Source of the DNA: Thereva unica | Taxonomy: Eukaryota; Arthropoda; Insecta; Diptera; Therevidae | Direction of reading: 5' to 3' | Assembly (NCBI GenBank): GCA_949987705.1 | Contig: OX465282.1 | Location: forward strand, 98,754,070 to 98,818,069 | Length of the DNA stretch: 64,000 nucleotides | Part shown: piece by piece, positions 10,630 through 22,643 of the stretch | Position numbering within the stretch: the stretch's first letter is position 1 | How the letters are laid out: every line of letters begins with the position of its first letter | Program-made: the position numbers and the translations under genes | Notes under the pieces: model-generated | The model's database searches: none | Seen by the model: the letters and a program-made list of their open reading frames with translations, nothing else | What the model was told of the DNA's origin: nothing

Positions 10630-11945
10630 CCGATCCTGTTATGGATAGGACACGTGAAAACTAATTTTCTGTATGGATGATGATAAAATATTTATGCGAT
10701 ATTGATGAGTGGTAGGAATAAAAAAATATTCGGTGTTTTTTTTTATAGAAAAACTTTTTAATTAGGAAACATAAAATCAAGGATAATGGTGTATAAAATC
10801 AATGGATATCGGCTGCAGCTTTTGATGTTGGCATCGTTGATGGTCTTGAACGTTTCTACGTATTTTATAGTAGATTTATTCATGGGCAACAAACTTTTTT
10901 TGGGGTAGATAACAATTAATATAAATTACTGGCCGAAAGAAAAAGTTTATTAGTAGTGATATCCTTTCTTAGTTCTGGATTTGGAACCATATATTACTAA
11001 GCCTACCGAGATTACTGTTATTAATGCTTAAGTTGGTTGTGATTTACTATCTCCAATTTTTATATTGTTAATTTACTTACTTTATTATTAGTCTATAAAT
11101 AAAGTTAATCAAGTTCCAATGAAAAAACAAGAAACTTTACGAAGAAATTCAATATTTTTATACAAATTTTCTATTTACGTCGTCATACCTTCAAAGTGGA
11201 ATACCTTCTATAAAGCTATAAGATCTTAATTGTTACTTTACTTAGAATAACGTTTTCCACATTTTTAAATCCATTTTCAGCCCAAAATGATTTTCACGTT
11301 TCTCACTCGTGGTCGTGATGCAATGATTTTACTTTTGAGTGTTTTTGGCGGATCTAAATTTGTCGGACTGATGGAAGTGCGATCGTAGCCCCCTAGCGGT
11401 GGCCACTAGTAAATATACTATGAGAGAGTATAGGCTAATATGAATGGACTAGTTTTCGTGAGACTAATAACCTCACTAAAGAAGAAAACTCTATTATGAA
11501 ATGAGGAACATAGTGGACCAAACGATGACAAACGCGGCGTCGTACAAGATAAAAGGATTTAAGAATTTTCTAATGGATCTTTAACGGTCGATGAAAAAGA
11601 AGAATTCTTCGAAGTAGTTGAACTGGAACTGAGAAACGCCATCTGCGATCTACGCGATCTACAACCCGTTACACACTATGTTCGTTTTACTCTGAATTAC
11701 GAACTTTTTTCGAAAACTTAACCCTTTCGAAGTTATTCAAGGTCAAAGTTAACAAAAATCACTTTGTGGCCAAAAAATCACTCAAAAACTGTTTTTTTTT
11801 TCGATAATTGTATTGTGTATTTTGTTTGTGTATAATTGTATACAAAATAAAATTTTCGAAAAATTTTTGAGTGAATTTTTGGCCAAATTTCAAAAATCAG
11901 TTTTGAAATCTTTGACCTTGAATAATTTCAGAATAGGCGTTCGAG
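10630..11945. repeat. No gene; foldback repeat at about 11715-11935
   Basis: No coding region is supported. Near the end, TTATTCAAGGTCAAAG, then GGCCAAAAAATCACTCAAAAA (11735-11790), pairs with its approximate reverse complement at about 11845-11935. This gives a hairpin-like repeat of about 220 bp with imperfect arms. Confidence 0.5.
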
Positions 11946-12181
11946 TAAGGCTGCGGTTACTGAACACGCAAGTAATGCTAGCACTAGCTAGTACTAGCTA
12001 GCGCTAGCAAATATAATACATGTAAACAGTGTGTGGTGGTTATGAACGCACTCGAGCGCTAGCGCTAGCTAGCACTTCCTAGCGCTAGTCATATTCTGCA
12101 ATCGATTGAAACATTGATACTAGCGCGAGTGTTTGAAAAGTAGGTAATTCAAATTTTGCTTTGCTAAAGTACTTATTAAAG

Positions 12182-14744
12182 ATGGATTGCGAAAAATTAA
12201 TTTTAGAAGTGCAAAAGAGACGTCCATTATGGGACATGAAAATTAAAGGTTACAGCGACCGAAATTTGACTGGTAGATTATGGAATGAAGTGGCTGATGA
12301 AATGAAAGTCACAAGTTAAGTAGGTATTCAATGTTTTATTTTTACTTCTTATTTCATCATTATCTGAAATATTTATCGGTTAAAAGATATAAATATATTA
12401 TTTCTTAGAAACAAAATAAGACTTATATAAATTACGTAGAGTAGTTGCTTGCGCGCGCGCCTCTTGCTTGGTGTTGTTGAGCCGTTGATCTCCCGGTAGT
12501 TCTCAGAAGGTGTTCTCCTTGAATTAGCGCTATTTTGTCAATACCTTCTTTATCTATTAGAATATTATGCAGAAGACACACACATTTTACAATAATATTT
12601 GCTGACTGCACCTCGGTTTCAATTGCTTTGAAAGTATACGCCACTTACTGGCAAGTAAACCAAATGCACATTCAATTGTATTTCATGCGGAGGACAGTTT
12701 CTCATTTAAAAGTACACTTTCGTCATTTAAATTATTTTTTGCATAAGGTCTTAACAAGTAGGTTTTTAATGGATAGGCTTCATCTCCGATTAGAACATAT
12801 GGGGCTTCAATGTTTGTTCCTGGTAACAAAGACGGTGATGGTAGGTTAAAATTACCAGCTTCAAGTAGTAAATGAAGATTTGATGCTTCAAATATTCCTC
12901 CATCACTTTGTTTACCGTATGCCCCGACATCAATACAAACAAATTTGTAATTTGCGTCCGAAACGCCTTGCAGGACAATTGAAAAGTATTGCTTATAATT
13001 GTAATATATACTTCCAGATTTTGGAGGACACTTAATGCGAATGTGTTTACCATCAATGGCCCCTACACAATTAGGAAACCCCCACTTGTTATAGAATTTT
13101 TCAGCGACTTCTTTTAAGTTGTTTTCTGTAGGTGGTGTCATATGTTTTGATGCTAAGCTATTCCAAATAGCTTGGCAAACTTCTCTCACTATCTTTGATA
13201 TAGTACAGTGTGACATTCTAAAGCTGAATGCTAAAGCTCTATAAGAGGATCCCGTGGCTAAAAACCTAAAAATACAATTATGAAAGCTCATAAAAATAAT
13301 TTCTATAATTGTACATTTTTTATATGAATTAACACTTCGATTATTTTTGTGTTTTTAGAAACCGAGGTAACGAAAAAATGGAAAAGTTTAAAAGATAATT
13401 ATCGACTGGAACTAAAAAAAAGTAAGAATAATATAAAATCTGGTAGTGGTTCATGCGATTTACACAAAAGAAAATGGGTGTATATGGAACAAGTCTTTCA
13501 TAAAACACATTTTAACTCCAGCACCAATGACTTCTAGTCTTCCTTCACCGATTCCTGTTAATGAGGAAACAGACTCAACACTCCTAGAGAGTCTAGCAAA
13601 CTCTCCAGTCGTGAATGATACACAACCCAGTAAACCACGAATGCATACAAAATGAATTCACAATACATTTTAGAAATGAATGAAATGCATTGCAGAAAGC
13701 ATTTTGTAAGTAATACGGAATGCATTAAAAAACATTAGGCATGTCCTAGGATGAAATGCATTGCTTGTAATGCATTAACAATAAATTTCATATAGAAATA
13801 TGTAATGCATACATTATAAATTACAAATACATTTTATAAATGTTGCAAATGCATTACAAAAGACATTTCATAAAGCTAACAAAATGTATTGTATAGCATT
13901 AAGGATGCTCTAGGATGAAATGCATTGATTTTAAACGATTTGATTTATCTGCCTCGAAAGATTATCTTTACACAATTTGATATATGTATTAAATCTTAGG
14001 TAAAGAAAGTATAAAATATAATTATATGTTACTCACCCCGTTATAGTTGAAATACAATACTGGATAAAATGCGCACGGCACTTGGTGCAAACACTTACAA
14101 ATGAGCAAAAATTTTCTACTAGCGGCGGAAGTGCCTCGAAAAGATAACGGTGCTACTGCCTGATTTGATATATTCATACGAGTATGAATTCCCAGAATCC
14201 AAACATAATTTAATACATTGCTTGTAATGTATTTGTAAGGCACTTGTAAGCAGTCGCTGATTGATAGCTTTCAAATAGCTTACTTGTAATGTACGGCGAA
14301 TGTATTTCTTTGTTCTATGCATTACATGTGGTTTGCTGGGAAGAAAGTGAATTTAATTTGCCTACTACTCCAGGCAGCACATGCGGTGACCCTCGGCCAA
14401 AAAAAAGGAAAATAAATGAAACTGTAGCAATTTTGGAAATTGAAAAAGAAAAACTTCAACTGCTGAAAAGCAATGCAGACCTGAAATTAGATGCTGACTA
14501 CAATTTCCTCATTAGTTTTTTGCCAATCATGAAGGAAATGAATAGCCTTCAAAAATTAAAGTTTAGGAGTAGAATGAGTGATTTGGCACTTGAAATAGCG
14601 ACCAATACAGGCCATACTGCTTCAAGTTCTAGCTGGAACAGTTCTGATCCAAATACTCAAATTTATGTAGAGAATATCAATGAATTACCAAACGAAGAAA
14701 GAAGTGATGAAATAATTTTAAATTTGTTTGGAAATGTTAAGTGA
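12182..14744 (+). pseudogene. MADF/BESS-like accessory gene of Harbinger, broken
   Basis: Exon 1 is 12182-12314 (MDCEKLILEVQKRRPLWD to WNEVADEMKVT) with donor GTTAAG. Exon 2 starts at 13359 after TTTTTAG and reads TEVTKKWKSLKDNYRLELKK then KRKWVYMEQVF, so together they form a MADF DNA-binding domain. At about 13508 a one-base shift in a T run moves the frame to the one reading TSSLPSPIPVNEE. A MITE at 13626-14340 then interrupts the exon. The frame resumes with PKKRKINETVAILEIEKEKL and a BESS-like segment (YNFLISFLPIMKEMN), ending at 14744. Accessory MADF/Myb-like proteins help Harbinger transposases bind DNA and enter the nucleus. This copy cannot make a full protein. Confidence 0.75.
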
Positions 14745-15088
14745 AATAAAGATTTTGAGATAAATTACATGTTCTAATTTTGAGTTTTTTCTTACCTTAA
14801 CGTAACAGCTAGTCGTTCTGTAGGCGAAATCGTAACTGAATTTGACTGCTTTGTAATTGAATTTTTAATATTGTTTAATATATAATGAAAAGTATCCGAA
14901 GACATCCTGTAATACTCAAAGAAACGCTGTTCATCTTCTATAAGCATTTCATGCAAATGGTGGAACTCTCCGAATTTTTCTCGCTCTGTATTGATTGCAT
15001 GTGTTTTCACTTTTCGTTTAAAAAAAAGTCGATGTTTTAATAATAAACTTTCAGATGCCATCATTTCCTCTGTTAAAGATAAAGCCAT
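12432..15088 (-). pseudogene. Harbinger DDE transposase, three pieces, broken
   Basis: Exon 1 runs 15088 to 14796 from an ATG (MALSLTEEMM) to PTERLAVTLR, with a donor AG|GTAAG. The acceptor at 13266-13267 joins it in frame to exon 2 at 13265 (FLATGSSYRALAFSFRMSHCTIS). The catalytic block follows: CVGAIDGKHIRI (first Asp), CIDVGAYGKQSDGGIF (second Asp) and, past a stop, NTIECAFGLL (Glu). Two lesions: a TGA at 12685-12683, where an Arg codon is expected, and a frameshift at about 12640 before ETEVQSANIIVKCVCLLHN. The intron between exons 1 and 2 contains much of the opposite-strand MADF gene. This would have been the cut-and-paste enzyme of the element. Confidence 0.85.
13626..14340. mobile_element. 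MITE with CCCAG ends and 2-bp TSD
   Basis: The left end is CCCAGTAAACCAC and the right end is the reverse complement of CCCAGCAAACCAC. Both lie in the MADF exon. AA precedes the left end and follows the right end. Removing the element with one AA leaves the host reading frame continuous (DTQ to ESEFNLPTTP), which fixes the boundaries. The 715-bp interior is rich in AATGCATT palindromes and contains a direct repeat (CTAGGATGAAATGCATTG at about 13746 and 13912). No coding region. Superfamily unknown. Confidence 0.75.
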
Positions 15089-15261
15089 GGTGATATTCAC
15101 AAGTCAACACACAACTACTGAACAACGAGCTTGCTTCAGCTAGCTTTAATAATAACCACACAACTAGAGCGAGCTGGCGCCAGCGATACTAGCGCTTGCT
15201 AACGCTAGCATTACTAGCGTGTTCAGTAACTGCAGCCTAATGAAACTGTCAGCGAAACTAA

Positions 15262-17425
15262 GTTATCAGGGAAACACAAACTGGAGTACAAGGACTACGA
15301 GGTTGTCAGACGGGATCGTCCTGGGCCGTACAGGGCGGCTGAACGGCTATCCTTATCAAGCAAGGAATAAAGTTTCGAGTCAAGCAAAACAGGAACATTA
15401 AACGGTTTCGAGTGCTGGAAGCCTGCATTGTGTATATCCCTCTCCAAAGTGGACGCACCCGCAGCCCCTCAAGCCGAAGGTTTCGTCAACGAGCTCGAAC
15501 AACTATTTCGCATACTTGACCTGGGAGCGGAGGAAAACCATTACTTATTTGCCGGAGACTTAAATGCCAAACATGCAGCATGGGAAAATCAAACAGCCAA
15601 TACAAGAGGTAACCAACTACAAAGATGGCTGGAGGGCAACAGAATCCTGCAGAAGGTTACACTGCTCGCTACAGATATGCCGTCGTACCCCAGAGGTGGT
15701 GTCGTGCGAGTCGATCGAGCTGGAACGATATGCTACAGTGCACTCGTTTGCTTACCATAGGGCACACTGGCCACGTTTCTCCAGCACGATTGCCTGCGCC
15801 ATACAGACGGAGGCGCTAACACAACAGACCGACAGCTGTCGGCTAACACGACAGACAGAAACCTGACTAAAGATTAAATTGACGGTATACTGAAGGATAT
15901 GAACCGAATTATTGTGCAAACAATGGACCGACTATACCTAAAGTAAAAAGACGCAACTGCAGCAGCTGTTACAGAAACTCAAAGATTGACAATCTGCAAA
16001 GTATGCTGCTCTCGATTCAAATCACTACACCGCCTATTCTAGGACCGACGGAATCGAGAGATCGCAATAGTAAAGTCGATGATCCGAAACCTCCAACAAT
16101 TAATCAAGGAGAATTACTCCAAGGCCATATATCCGTATTGGAGCAATAAGATCCGGTCCATAAAACCCACTGGTCCACACATGTTTCCACAGATAAACAA
16201 AATCTTTAAGATTAAAACACATAATCGACTTAGGAATATCGACCGTTGCGATCACTTAGGAATACCGACAGTGAGGAGTTGTTGAGAAAGGCAAGCCTAG
16301 ATCCGGATACGCTCTACCGAGACGATGTCGATTATTTTCATGTGGAAGATGAGCAGGACAGTGTAGATTTGGTGGGGGCATTCTGCCAGGAAGTCTATTC
16401 GGAAAACACTAGTGTTTCGACCTGTAGAATCAAGCTCTGTTGAATCGCTCCAACCTTCAGAACGAAATCAGAGTATGGAGATCTGAGAATCGACATTTAG
16501 TTGAATTCAATGAAGATTGCCCAGCGCACAATATCCCAGGAGTCACCGGATACTCAATTTTCGTGAAGAAAGTTGAACTTCTGCGAATATTTGAAATGCT
16601 GAACAATAAGAAATCGTCAGGAATCGACGGCATCCCTAATGTGGTTCTGAAGCACCTACCTCCGTGTGCAATCGACATTTACACCACGTTGTTCAGCAAT
16701 TGCTTGAAAACTGGAAAACGTATTTAATATATCCTATCCCTAAAGGAACCAAATATAGATCAAACCCAGCTAATGCCGGTCAAAAATCTTACTTCCAAAC
16801 ATCAGCAAGGTATTTGAAGTTGTAATTAATCGTTCGCTGACAAACTGGGTTGAGGAAAATAAAATAATTCTGGACAACCAGTTCGGATTTCGGTCGGATC
16901 ATGGCACTATCCATGCTTGCGCAAAATTGGTTTCCGATATACACTGGAACTTTGCCAAGAAACAATGTACGGAGTATGCCTGGTGGACTTGAGCTTTGAC
17001 TCAGTATGGGTGGAAGGACTACTACTAAAGCTAACCAGGTATGGGACGAACGATCCTCTGCTTCGCGACATGCTAACGAGGAAAAAGTTTTTCGTTAAAA
17101 GTTACCTTACCGGTTTTAGAAATAAAAACGGGTTACAACAAGGAGCAGTGATTTCGTCGTTGCGCTTTAGCATCTATATAATCGATATAGTTGGATTTCT
17201 TCCGAATGCCCTGCCCTTCGCGGGCGACTTTATTATATACAGGGAAGGACCGAAGATTGATGTCATCGAGACGCGGCTACAACATGATTTCGATAAAATA
17301 GAGCGATATGCTGATGATTGGAAATTGGAAACCAATCATGGAAAATGCGAAACGATCCTCTTTAGGACCCTCTTAATAAAGCTCCACGCGATGTTAGGAC
17401 TAACGGCGGAGATGACAGTTTAGCA
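15262..17425 (+). pseudogene. Jockey-like non-LTR retrotransposon, decayed
   Basis: An endonuclease part is visible at about 15428-15760 (FVNELEQLFRILDLG, then HYLFAGDLNAKHAAWEN, the EEP Asp-Leu-Asn motif). An RT part follows at about 16560-17420: NNKKSSGIDGIPNVVLKHLP, ILDNQFGFRSDHGTIHA, NGLQQGAVISSLRFSIYIID and an EN/RT-like RYADDWKLETNHGKCE. Frame changes occur repeatedly, and the YADD-type catalytic box is not recognisable where expected (ALPFAGDFIIYRE). It begins just beyond the Harbinger right end. It cannot encode a working protein. The clade call rests on motif style only. Confidence 0.75.
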
Positions 17426-17480
17426 TATCAGGTTGTTAATTCAAGTGCAATAATGTTCATGGCCTCAACAAAAATTTTAA

Positions 17481-17661
17481 AGGCACAATTAGGCGCGGCG
17501 GCGGCAGGCAGAGGTAGCGACGGTGACTGAAAAAACGTTTAAAATACACGGACCACCATACTGGCTAACACAATTGACAGGCGGCGTGGAGAAATTAAAT
17601 GTATGGGAAATTCTCTCGCAGGTGGCCGTCGTGACGGCCTCCGCGCCAATCTGTTTGTGCC
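17481..17661. mobile_element. Short TTAA-flanked MITE
   Basis: The left end AGGCACAATTAGGCGCGG and the reverse complement of the right end (GGCACAAACAG, then GGCGCGG) are inverted. TTAA lies at 17477-17480 and 17662-17665. A TTAA target is used by piggyBac- and Kolobok-type elements. The 180-bp interior is GC-rich at both ends and non-coding. Confidence 0.5.
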
Positions 17662-17665
17662 TTAA

Positions 17666-17994
17666 GGCGGCTCCAGACTCACGCCATGAGCACCCGTGAA
17701 CAAGCGCGAACGTGGGTGCGGATGGGTTTCGTGCCTAGCTCCCGCCTTGCTTTCAGTTCCGAGTGGATACGGGCTGAATTCGTGCCGTAAATTCATGACG
17801 ACTGAATAGAAGTTCAAATCTTCAGACACAAACTAACGCTAAATGCCCATACACATAAAGATTTTTGTCAGTTTTCTTGGACTGCAGGCCCCATTCAGTT
17901 TGGCGGCCGGTGAGTGTGTGGTGATACTTGGCTTCAAGGCGAAAACTTTCATGCCACGGCCTGCCGTCGACCTATGTATGTGTGAACGGGGGCC
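17666..17994. mobile_element. Possible second TTAA-flanked MITE
   Basis: It shares the TTAA at 17662-17665 with the previous MITE and has another TTAA at 17995-17998. The ends start GGCGGCTCC and, as reverse complement, GGCCCCCGTT, so the inverted match is short. It is non-coding. The boundaries are suggestive only. Confidence 0.35.
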
Positions 17995-18152
17995 TTAAGA
18001 TGAAAATAAGTTATAGAGTCACAAAAATAAAGGGTATGTAAAATTTTATCAAAAAAAGTTTAAAACTATCAAAAAGCGTAGCCATTCTTAAAGAAAAAAT
18101 TTATAAATGTTGAAAGCAAAGAATAACTTTACTTCATTGTTAAAACAAAATA

Positions 18153-18509
18153 GCTTTGTTCCAGTACTTTTCCTGCAAAAATTTGTTGGGCAAAAACTTA
18201 GTTGAATGGTGGGGATAATTTTGTCAGAAAGTAAAGAAACACTTTTTGGGCAATTTCCTGCAAATCAAGAAAAAGATAACATAAATGTCGATTGTCTATG
18301 TGTATGCCGCTTGTTAAGATACCCACATACATACAAAAAACTGTCAATTGACAACTTGCAAGAAATCGCAGGACCGAAAACCTCCGGCTAATTCCTGCAG
18401 GAGGGGAAGTGAAAATTTCCCCGCTTTTTCTTGCATGAGAAAGTAAAGAAATACGAATTGGGAAAATTTTTGTCCCGCGGGATCCCACATTCGAGTTCTG
18501 GAACAAAGC
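18153..18509. mobile_element. TA-flanked MITE, GCTTTGTTCCAG ends
   Basis: TAGCTTTGTTCCAG at 18151-18164 is perfectly inverted at 18498-18511. If TA is the duplicated target, the element runs 18153-18509. The interior contains a GGGGAAGTGAAAATTTCCCC hairpin (about 18404-18423); a near copy occurs at about 41964-41983. It is non-coding and probably Tc1/mariner-derived. Confidence 0.6.
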
Positions 18510-18511
18510 TA

Positions 18512-19943
18512 ATGTATTGACCGAAATGGACCGAAGTTTTTGATTTTAAATTATAAAAATACCTATTAGATCAATAAAGCGCTCAATTACAGCATAACCA
18601 TAGATTCCTTCCTCTTATTGCCGAATAAAAGTAGAATTCATATATATGTATTGTTGGCCCAGAAAACAAAATGTCTTCCTCTTTCATTAAATTCTAAAAA
18701 TACAACTGATAATAACCAGCAAAAAACATCCTGCCTACATTCTAATTTCCACAACTTTTCCCTCTTCCTGTACACACACACAAAAAAATATATAAATAAA
18801 ATATTATTGACAAGAAGAAATGGAAAAGTTCTGGCCATTTTCAAAAGAACGAAAAAATTTTTTTTTTTTTGATTTTAATTTCCCAACTTTCCCCATCCAA
18901 TTTCTTTTAATATAATTTATTTACCTGTGAATTGTCAGGGATTCTCTACGCAGATCTTACGACTATGGCTTGTTCCACTCTCAAGTCGTTATAGTGAAAT
19001 TTATGCGATTATAATACAAGGGAAATGGAAGATAAACAAGAAAAATGGCAGACCACAAAAAAGGTGCCGCAAAATGTATGGGGCGAAATTTACCTTAAAG
19101 AAATGTGTGAGAGAAGGTATATTGCCAGCATAGGTGTTAGCCATACTTTTTGAGGGAGCATTGCAAGAGATTTAAACATTTGGTGCGATTTTTTTTCTGT
19201 TTACATGAAAGAACTAAATAGTATTTATTCAATAGAATGTTTTTATTTTTAGGTTATTCCAGAAATAATTTATGCCATAAAAAGCCTTAATTTCCTTCAA
19301 ATAAAACATACATATTCTAAACAATTTAAAAACCGATTCGATTACCTTAAAAAAACTATCAAACAAAGTACCGGAAAGGAGGAAACCTTCCAGCAAATTA
19401 CACTTCATGGGTTTTATTAGTGAACTTTAAAAGGATAGGAAGGATCTGTTCCATTTGTCAGAAAAAGGTTCCTTCCCTGAACAAATTGCTTTCAATTTTC
19501 TCAACAATCGATGTCCACAGAAAGTTTCCTAGTTTCGTTGTCTATTTAAATCGTGCAAGTCCTTGCTCTCTCTCTCGACTTGTTTATTTGTGCAATCTTG
19601 TTATCAATGTTTCAAGATCAAATTTGATTGCCAAGTACAAAGTTAAATGTAAATTGTGATTTTATTGATTGAATTATAGACAAGAGAGATAAATGTTGTT
19701 GCGTTTTGCTCTCGAAGCCATGCAGGAGGATTCTTCATGCAGAAAAGTAAATATGCCAGGTTTCTGAGGTTATGATAATCTCAGTCAAATTTTAAATAAG
19801 CAAATATCTGAAAGATGGCGTAAAGCTTTGTTAGAACGAAAGGAATGACCAAATGGGAAAAATTTAAATATCTTGAAATGTATTTTTAAAAATTAACCAA
19901 AAAACATTCCAGCTTTCCTTTTTTCTAAATAAAAAACTTCTTT
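18512..19943. other. No gene recognised
   Basis: AT-rich sequence with A and T runs. No domain, RNA gene or clear repeat was found. Confidence 0.4.
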
Positions 19944-21082
19944 TTAACTTCCCAGTATAGGAAGTTATTGTAATCGGTCCGAAAATCGAAATCGAAAATT
20001 TCGACGTATTTTCATCTTTCAAGGTCCCAGGAGCATTTTAAGCAAAAAATTGGAGGAAGTATGTGTGTGTGTGTGTGCGTACGTATGTGAAGATATTGAC
20101 TTCGTTGAGGTGTCGTTCGAAGCGTATTAACCGAAATATGATCTGAAAAGATTTTCATAAAGTTCGGTCGAACCGTTTTTTTTTTTGTTTAAACGACGTT
20201 TATGATTTTTGTACCTGCACGACACCGCGCGAACTAAAAACTATATCAACTTCATTGAGGTGCCGAAAAAAGAATATTTACGAAGAAATGATCTGAAAAA
20301 ATTTCATAATATTCGGTCGGGCCTTTTTTGTTTAAATAGAAAAAATTCGGCTAATTGTCAGAAAGACCTTAAATTGACAAGTTTTGCTAATATCTAATAA
20401 ACTCGCTGGGATGAGACCCGTTCTAAACGAAGTGATCTTTTTTGGGTTCTGCACAGCGAGAGCCTTCGAACAAAACATCACTTGTCAAAATCCGACAACC
20501 TTTCAAAATCGTGCAAAAATTTCCTTAGGTACCCTTTACAAACAGCGCGAATTTTTCAAACCTTGGATTAGCACTTTTTGACGGGGAATTGTTTTCTACA
20601 GTGTCTATACAGTGTCAGGAATTTGCGGTTTATCCCGGGATTTTCAGTAGTTACAGCAAAATTTGTTCCTTTTGGTCAAGTCTGACAAGTACTTAACAGT
20701 TACAGTTTTCCTAATATCTCCCGAAAGCTTTGGTATTTACGTAGTCATTCGCTTCTCAGTTTGCCAACGGCGCTTCAGCACGCTCAATACGAATTTGAAC
20801 ACCCGCTTTAGTGCAGCGAACGAAATACGGAGGACATGTTTGTTTGCTAACGTTCAGGAAAAACAAATTCTCTAGAAAATCTTGTGGATTTACTACTATT
20901 ATAGTTATTTGAACTAGCTTCTCTCGGGCTTGCTTTGTCATCAGTTCTGATACTAGCCAATTTTCCACTAGTGGTAAACGTATAACTATTTTGTAAGAAG
21001 TCAGTTTATTCCATCTTCGTTCATCATACTGGGAAGTTAATCGTGTGGACCGAAGGGGTCAAACCCACATCCCAACTAGTTT
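19944..21082 (+). repeat. Dispersed repeat, copy B (long form)
   Basis: TTAACTTCCCAGTAT at 19944-19958 is perfectly inverted at 21026-21040. Sequence in between, and about 40 bp beyond the right arm (GACCGAAGGGGTCAAACCCA), matches copy A at 1787-2262. A block of about 115 bp (GACTTCGTTGAGGTG to TTCGGTCGAAC) is imperfectly duplicated in tandem within copy B. I see no coding region. Because homology runs past the inverted repeat, that repeat may not be the true end. Confidence 0.65.
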
Positions 21083-21109
21083 ATTATTCTGATTAACTTC
21101 TGAAGATTG

Positions 21110-21208
21110 TCTTTTTATCTAAGGTTTTTTGCGTTCTCAATGAATTACCTATTGGACAGGGTCGAATCTAAGCCCTACACCATTTCGGCCGCTTTTCCTC
21201 CACGTTCA
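21110..21208 (+). pseudogene. LINE RT fragment, left of the BEL insertion
   Basis: Short sequence before the BEL left LTR whose translation (LDRVESKPYTISAAFPPRSPA) resembles the region before the GVPQGS motif of a non-LTR RT. It appears to continue at 28439 on the other side of the BEL element. Too short to stand alone. Confidence 0.4.
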
Positions 21209-21213
21209 CCTGC

Positions 21214-22555
21214 TGTTCAATCCTAAATTAAATCCTGAAAATATAAATATTAATATCATAAATAAAATATTGTCAATATACATACTTACCTTGAAAATTC
21301 TGAAGATCAATTTTCCAATTTTCAAAACTTCCATAATCCGTCTTGCAGAATAACCTGAAAATAAACAAACTCATCACCAAGAAAACATTCTATATACAAA
21401 ACCTACTAACCTGACAACCCTACAGGCAACACAAGCTCCAGTCCAGCATGTTTGGCTCCGCATCCACCAAAACATAAAACAAAAAAAGAAAGAAGTAAAA
21501 TTATAAATATTAAAATAATTAATCAAACAAGACAAACTCACCTATTCGCATCCATGCTATACCCCAACCAAATGTCACAACAAAATATATAAATCAGCTG
21601 TTATGTATCAAAAGGCTGATATACATAACAAGAAGGGACACATACACAATAACTGAAGCAAATTCCAATTCCAATGGCCCCCCCACATTGCCTTCCAAAA
21701 AATTGCCATTGTCAGGAACGAAATATATAGCGCAGCCAGTCGATCGAAAATTTCAGATCACAATTGATCTTCGTTGCGATTCGAGCTCGAAGAAATTCTA
21801 ATAAACAAGTGATCTCAACCCAAGGTACATGGAACGTGTCGAGTTCATGTAATCTCAAATAATAATTTACATCTAACGGATCGAGTTGGTGTAAATTAAT
21901 CGAAATCCAACTTGGTTTACATGGAACGAGTCGAGTTCATGTAAATTATCCCAAATCCTAAATACCTGTAAACTCCCAATTGTACATTTTACGTGACGAG
22001 TTAATGTACATTCCTAGTTTTCAAATCATAGTAATCTGAAATATCAAGTGGCGTTTAAATTAAAAGAATATTTCTAAATAACATTGAATTTCAGCCCTCC
22101 CAATATTGGCGTACTTAGAGGCAGCATCTAGTACGAGTAACTAAACGAACCTAACAGCAGCTTCAGCAACATCCAGTCCCAGATTCAGCAAAGGCAATAT
22201 TGCTGGAAATCAAGAATAACCAAGTCAAGCATAATAAAGCAATTTAATCAAGAGTGACTATTAATATTAATTTTAAGTGTAGTAATGGATTGATTTAGTT
22301 AAGTGAAATATAAATAAACTTGAATTATTACTGTATCTGAACTAAACCTGATAAATGTTTTATTAAATAGCTTGAAGTTAGTATCCAGTGAATGTTGAAT
22401 ATATTGAACTTAGTTAGAATTGTGAAGAATTTATTTAAATTGAATTTATAAATTGTGAAAATTGAGAATTGTAAATAAAGTTCGAATAGTTAAACTTGGT
22501 TTATTTCTAAGTTGCCCTGCAGTCCATTGAGTTTTAGGCATTCTAAGCCCTAACA
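21214..22555 (+). repeat. BEL 5' LTR
   Basis: 1,342 bp, TG...CA. Comparing by eye with 27092-28433, the constant offset of 5,878 at both ends shows no net indel. I found one difference (G at 21935, A at 27813). It contains several motifs of the type TACATGGAACG(A/T)GTCGA. Confidence 0.95.
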
Positions 22556-22558
22556 TTT

Positions 22559-22576
22559 TGGTCCTTCGAGCCGGAT
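22559..22576 (+). other. BEL primer binding site, tRNA-Tyr type
   Basis: TGGTCCTTCGAGCCGGAT lies 3 bp after the LTR. Its complement is the 3' end (with CCA) of animal tRNA-Tyr, known from the family. It would prime minus-strand DNA synthesis. Confidence 0.75.
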
Positions 22577-22643
22577 TCGGCATAAAAGTACTCAGTGGTC
22601 ACAGCGTAGCTTAGAAATTTAACCAGTGACATCAAATTAAAAG

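Larger units (their letters stand above)
11949..15237. mobile_element. PIF/Harbinger transposon, two-gene type, inactivated
   Basis: The ends are GGCTGCGGTTACTGAACACG and the reverse complement of GGCTGCAGTTACTGAACACG. The match runs on through GCTAGTAATGCTAGC, about 40 bp. Both ends are flanked by the 3-bp duplication TAA (11946-11948, 15238-15240), the TWA target typical of Harbinger. Inside are a DDE transposase on the minus strand and a MADF/BESS-like gene on the plus strand, the usual pair for animal Harbingers. Many GCTAGC palindromes lie just inside both ends. Both genes are broken (see their entries), and a MITE has inserted at 13626-14340. Confidence 0.9.
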
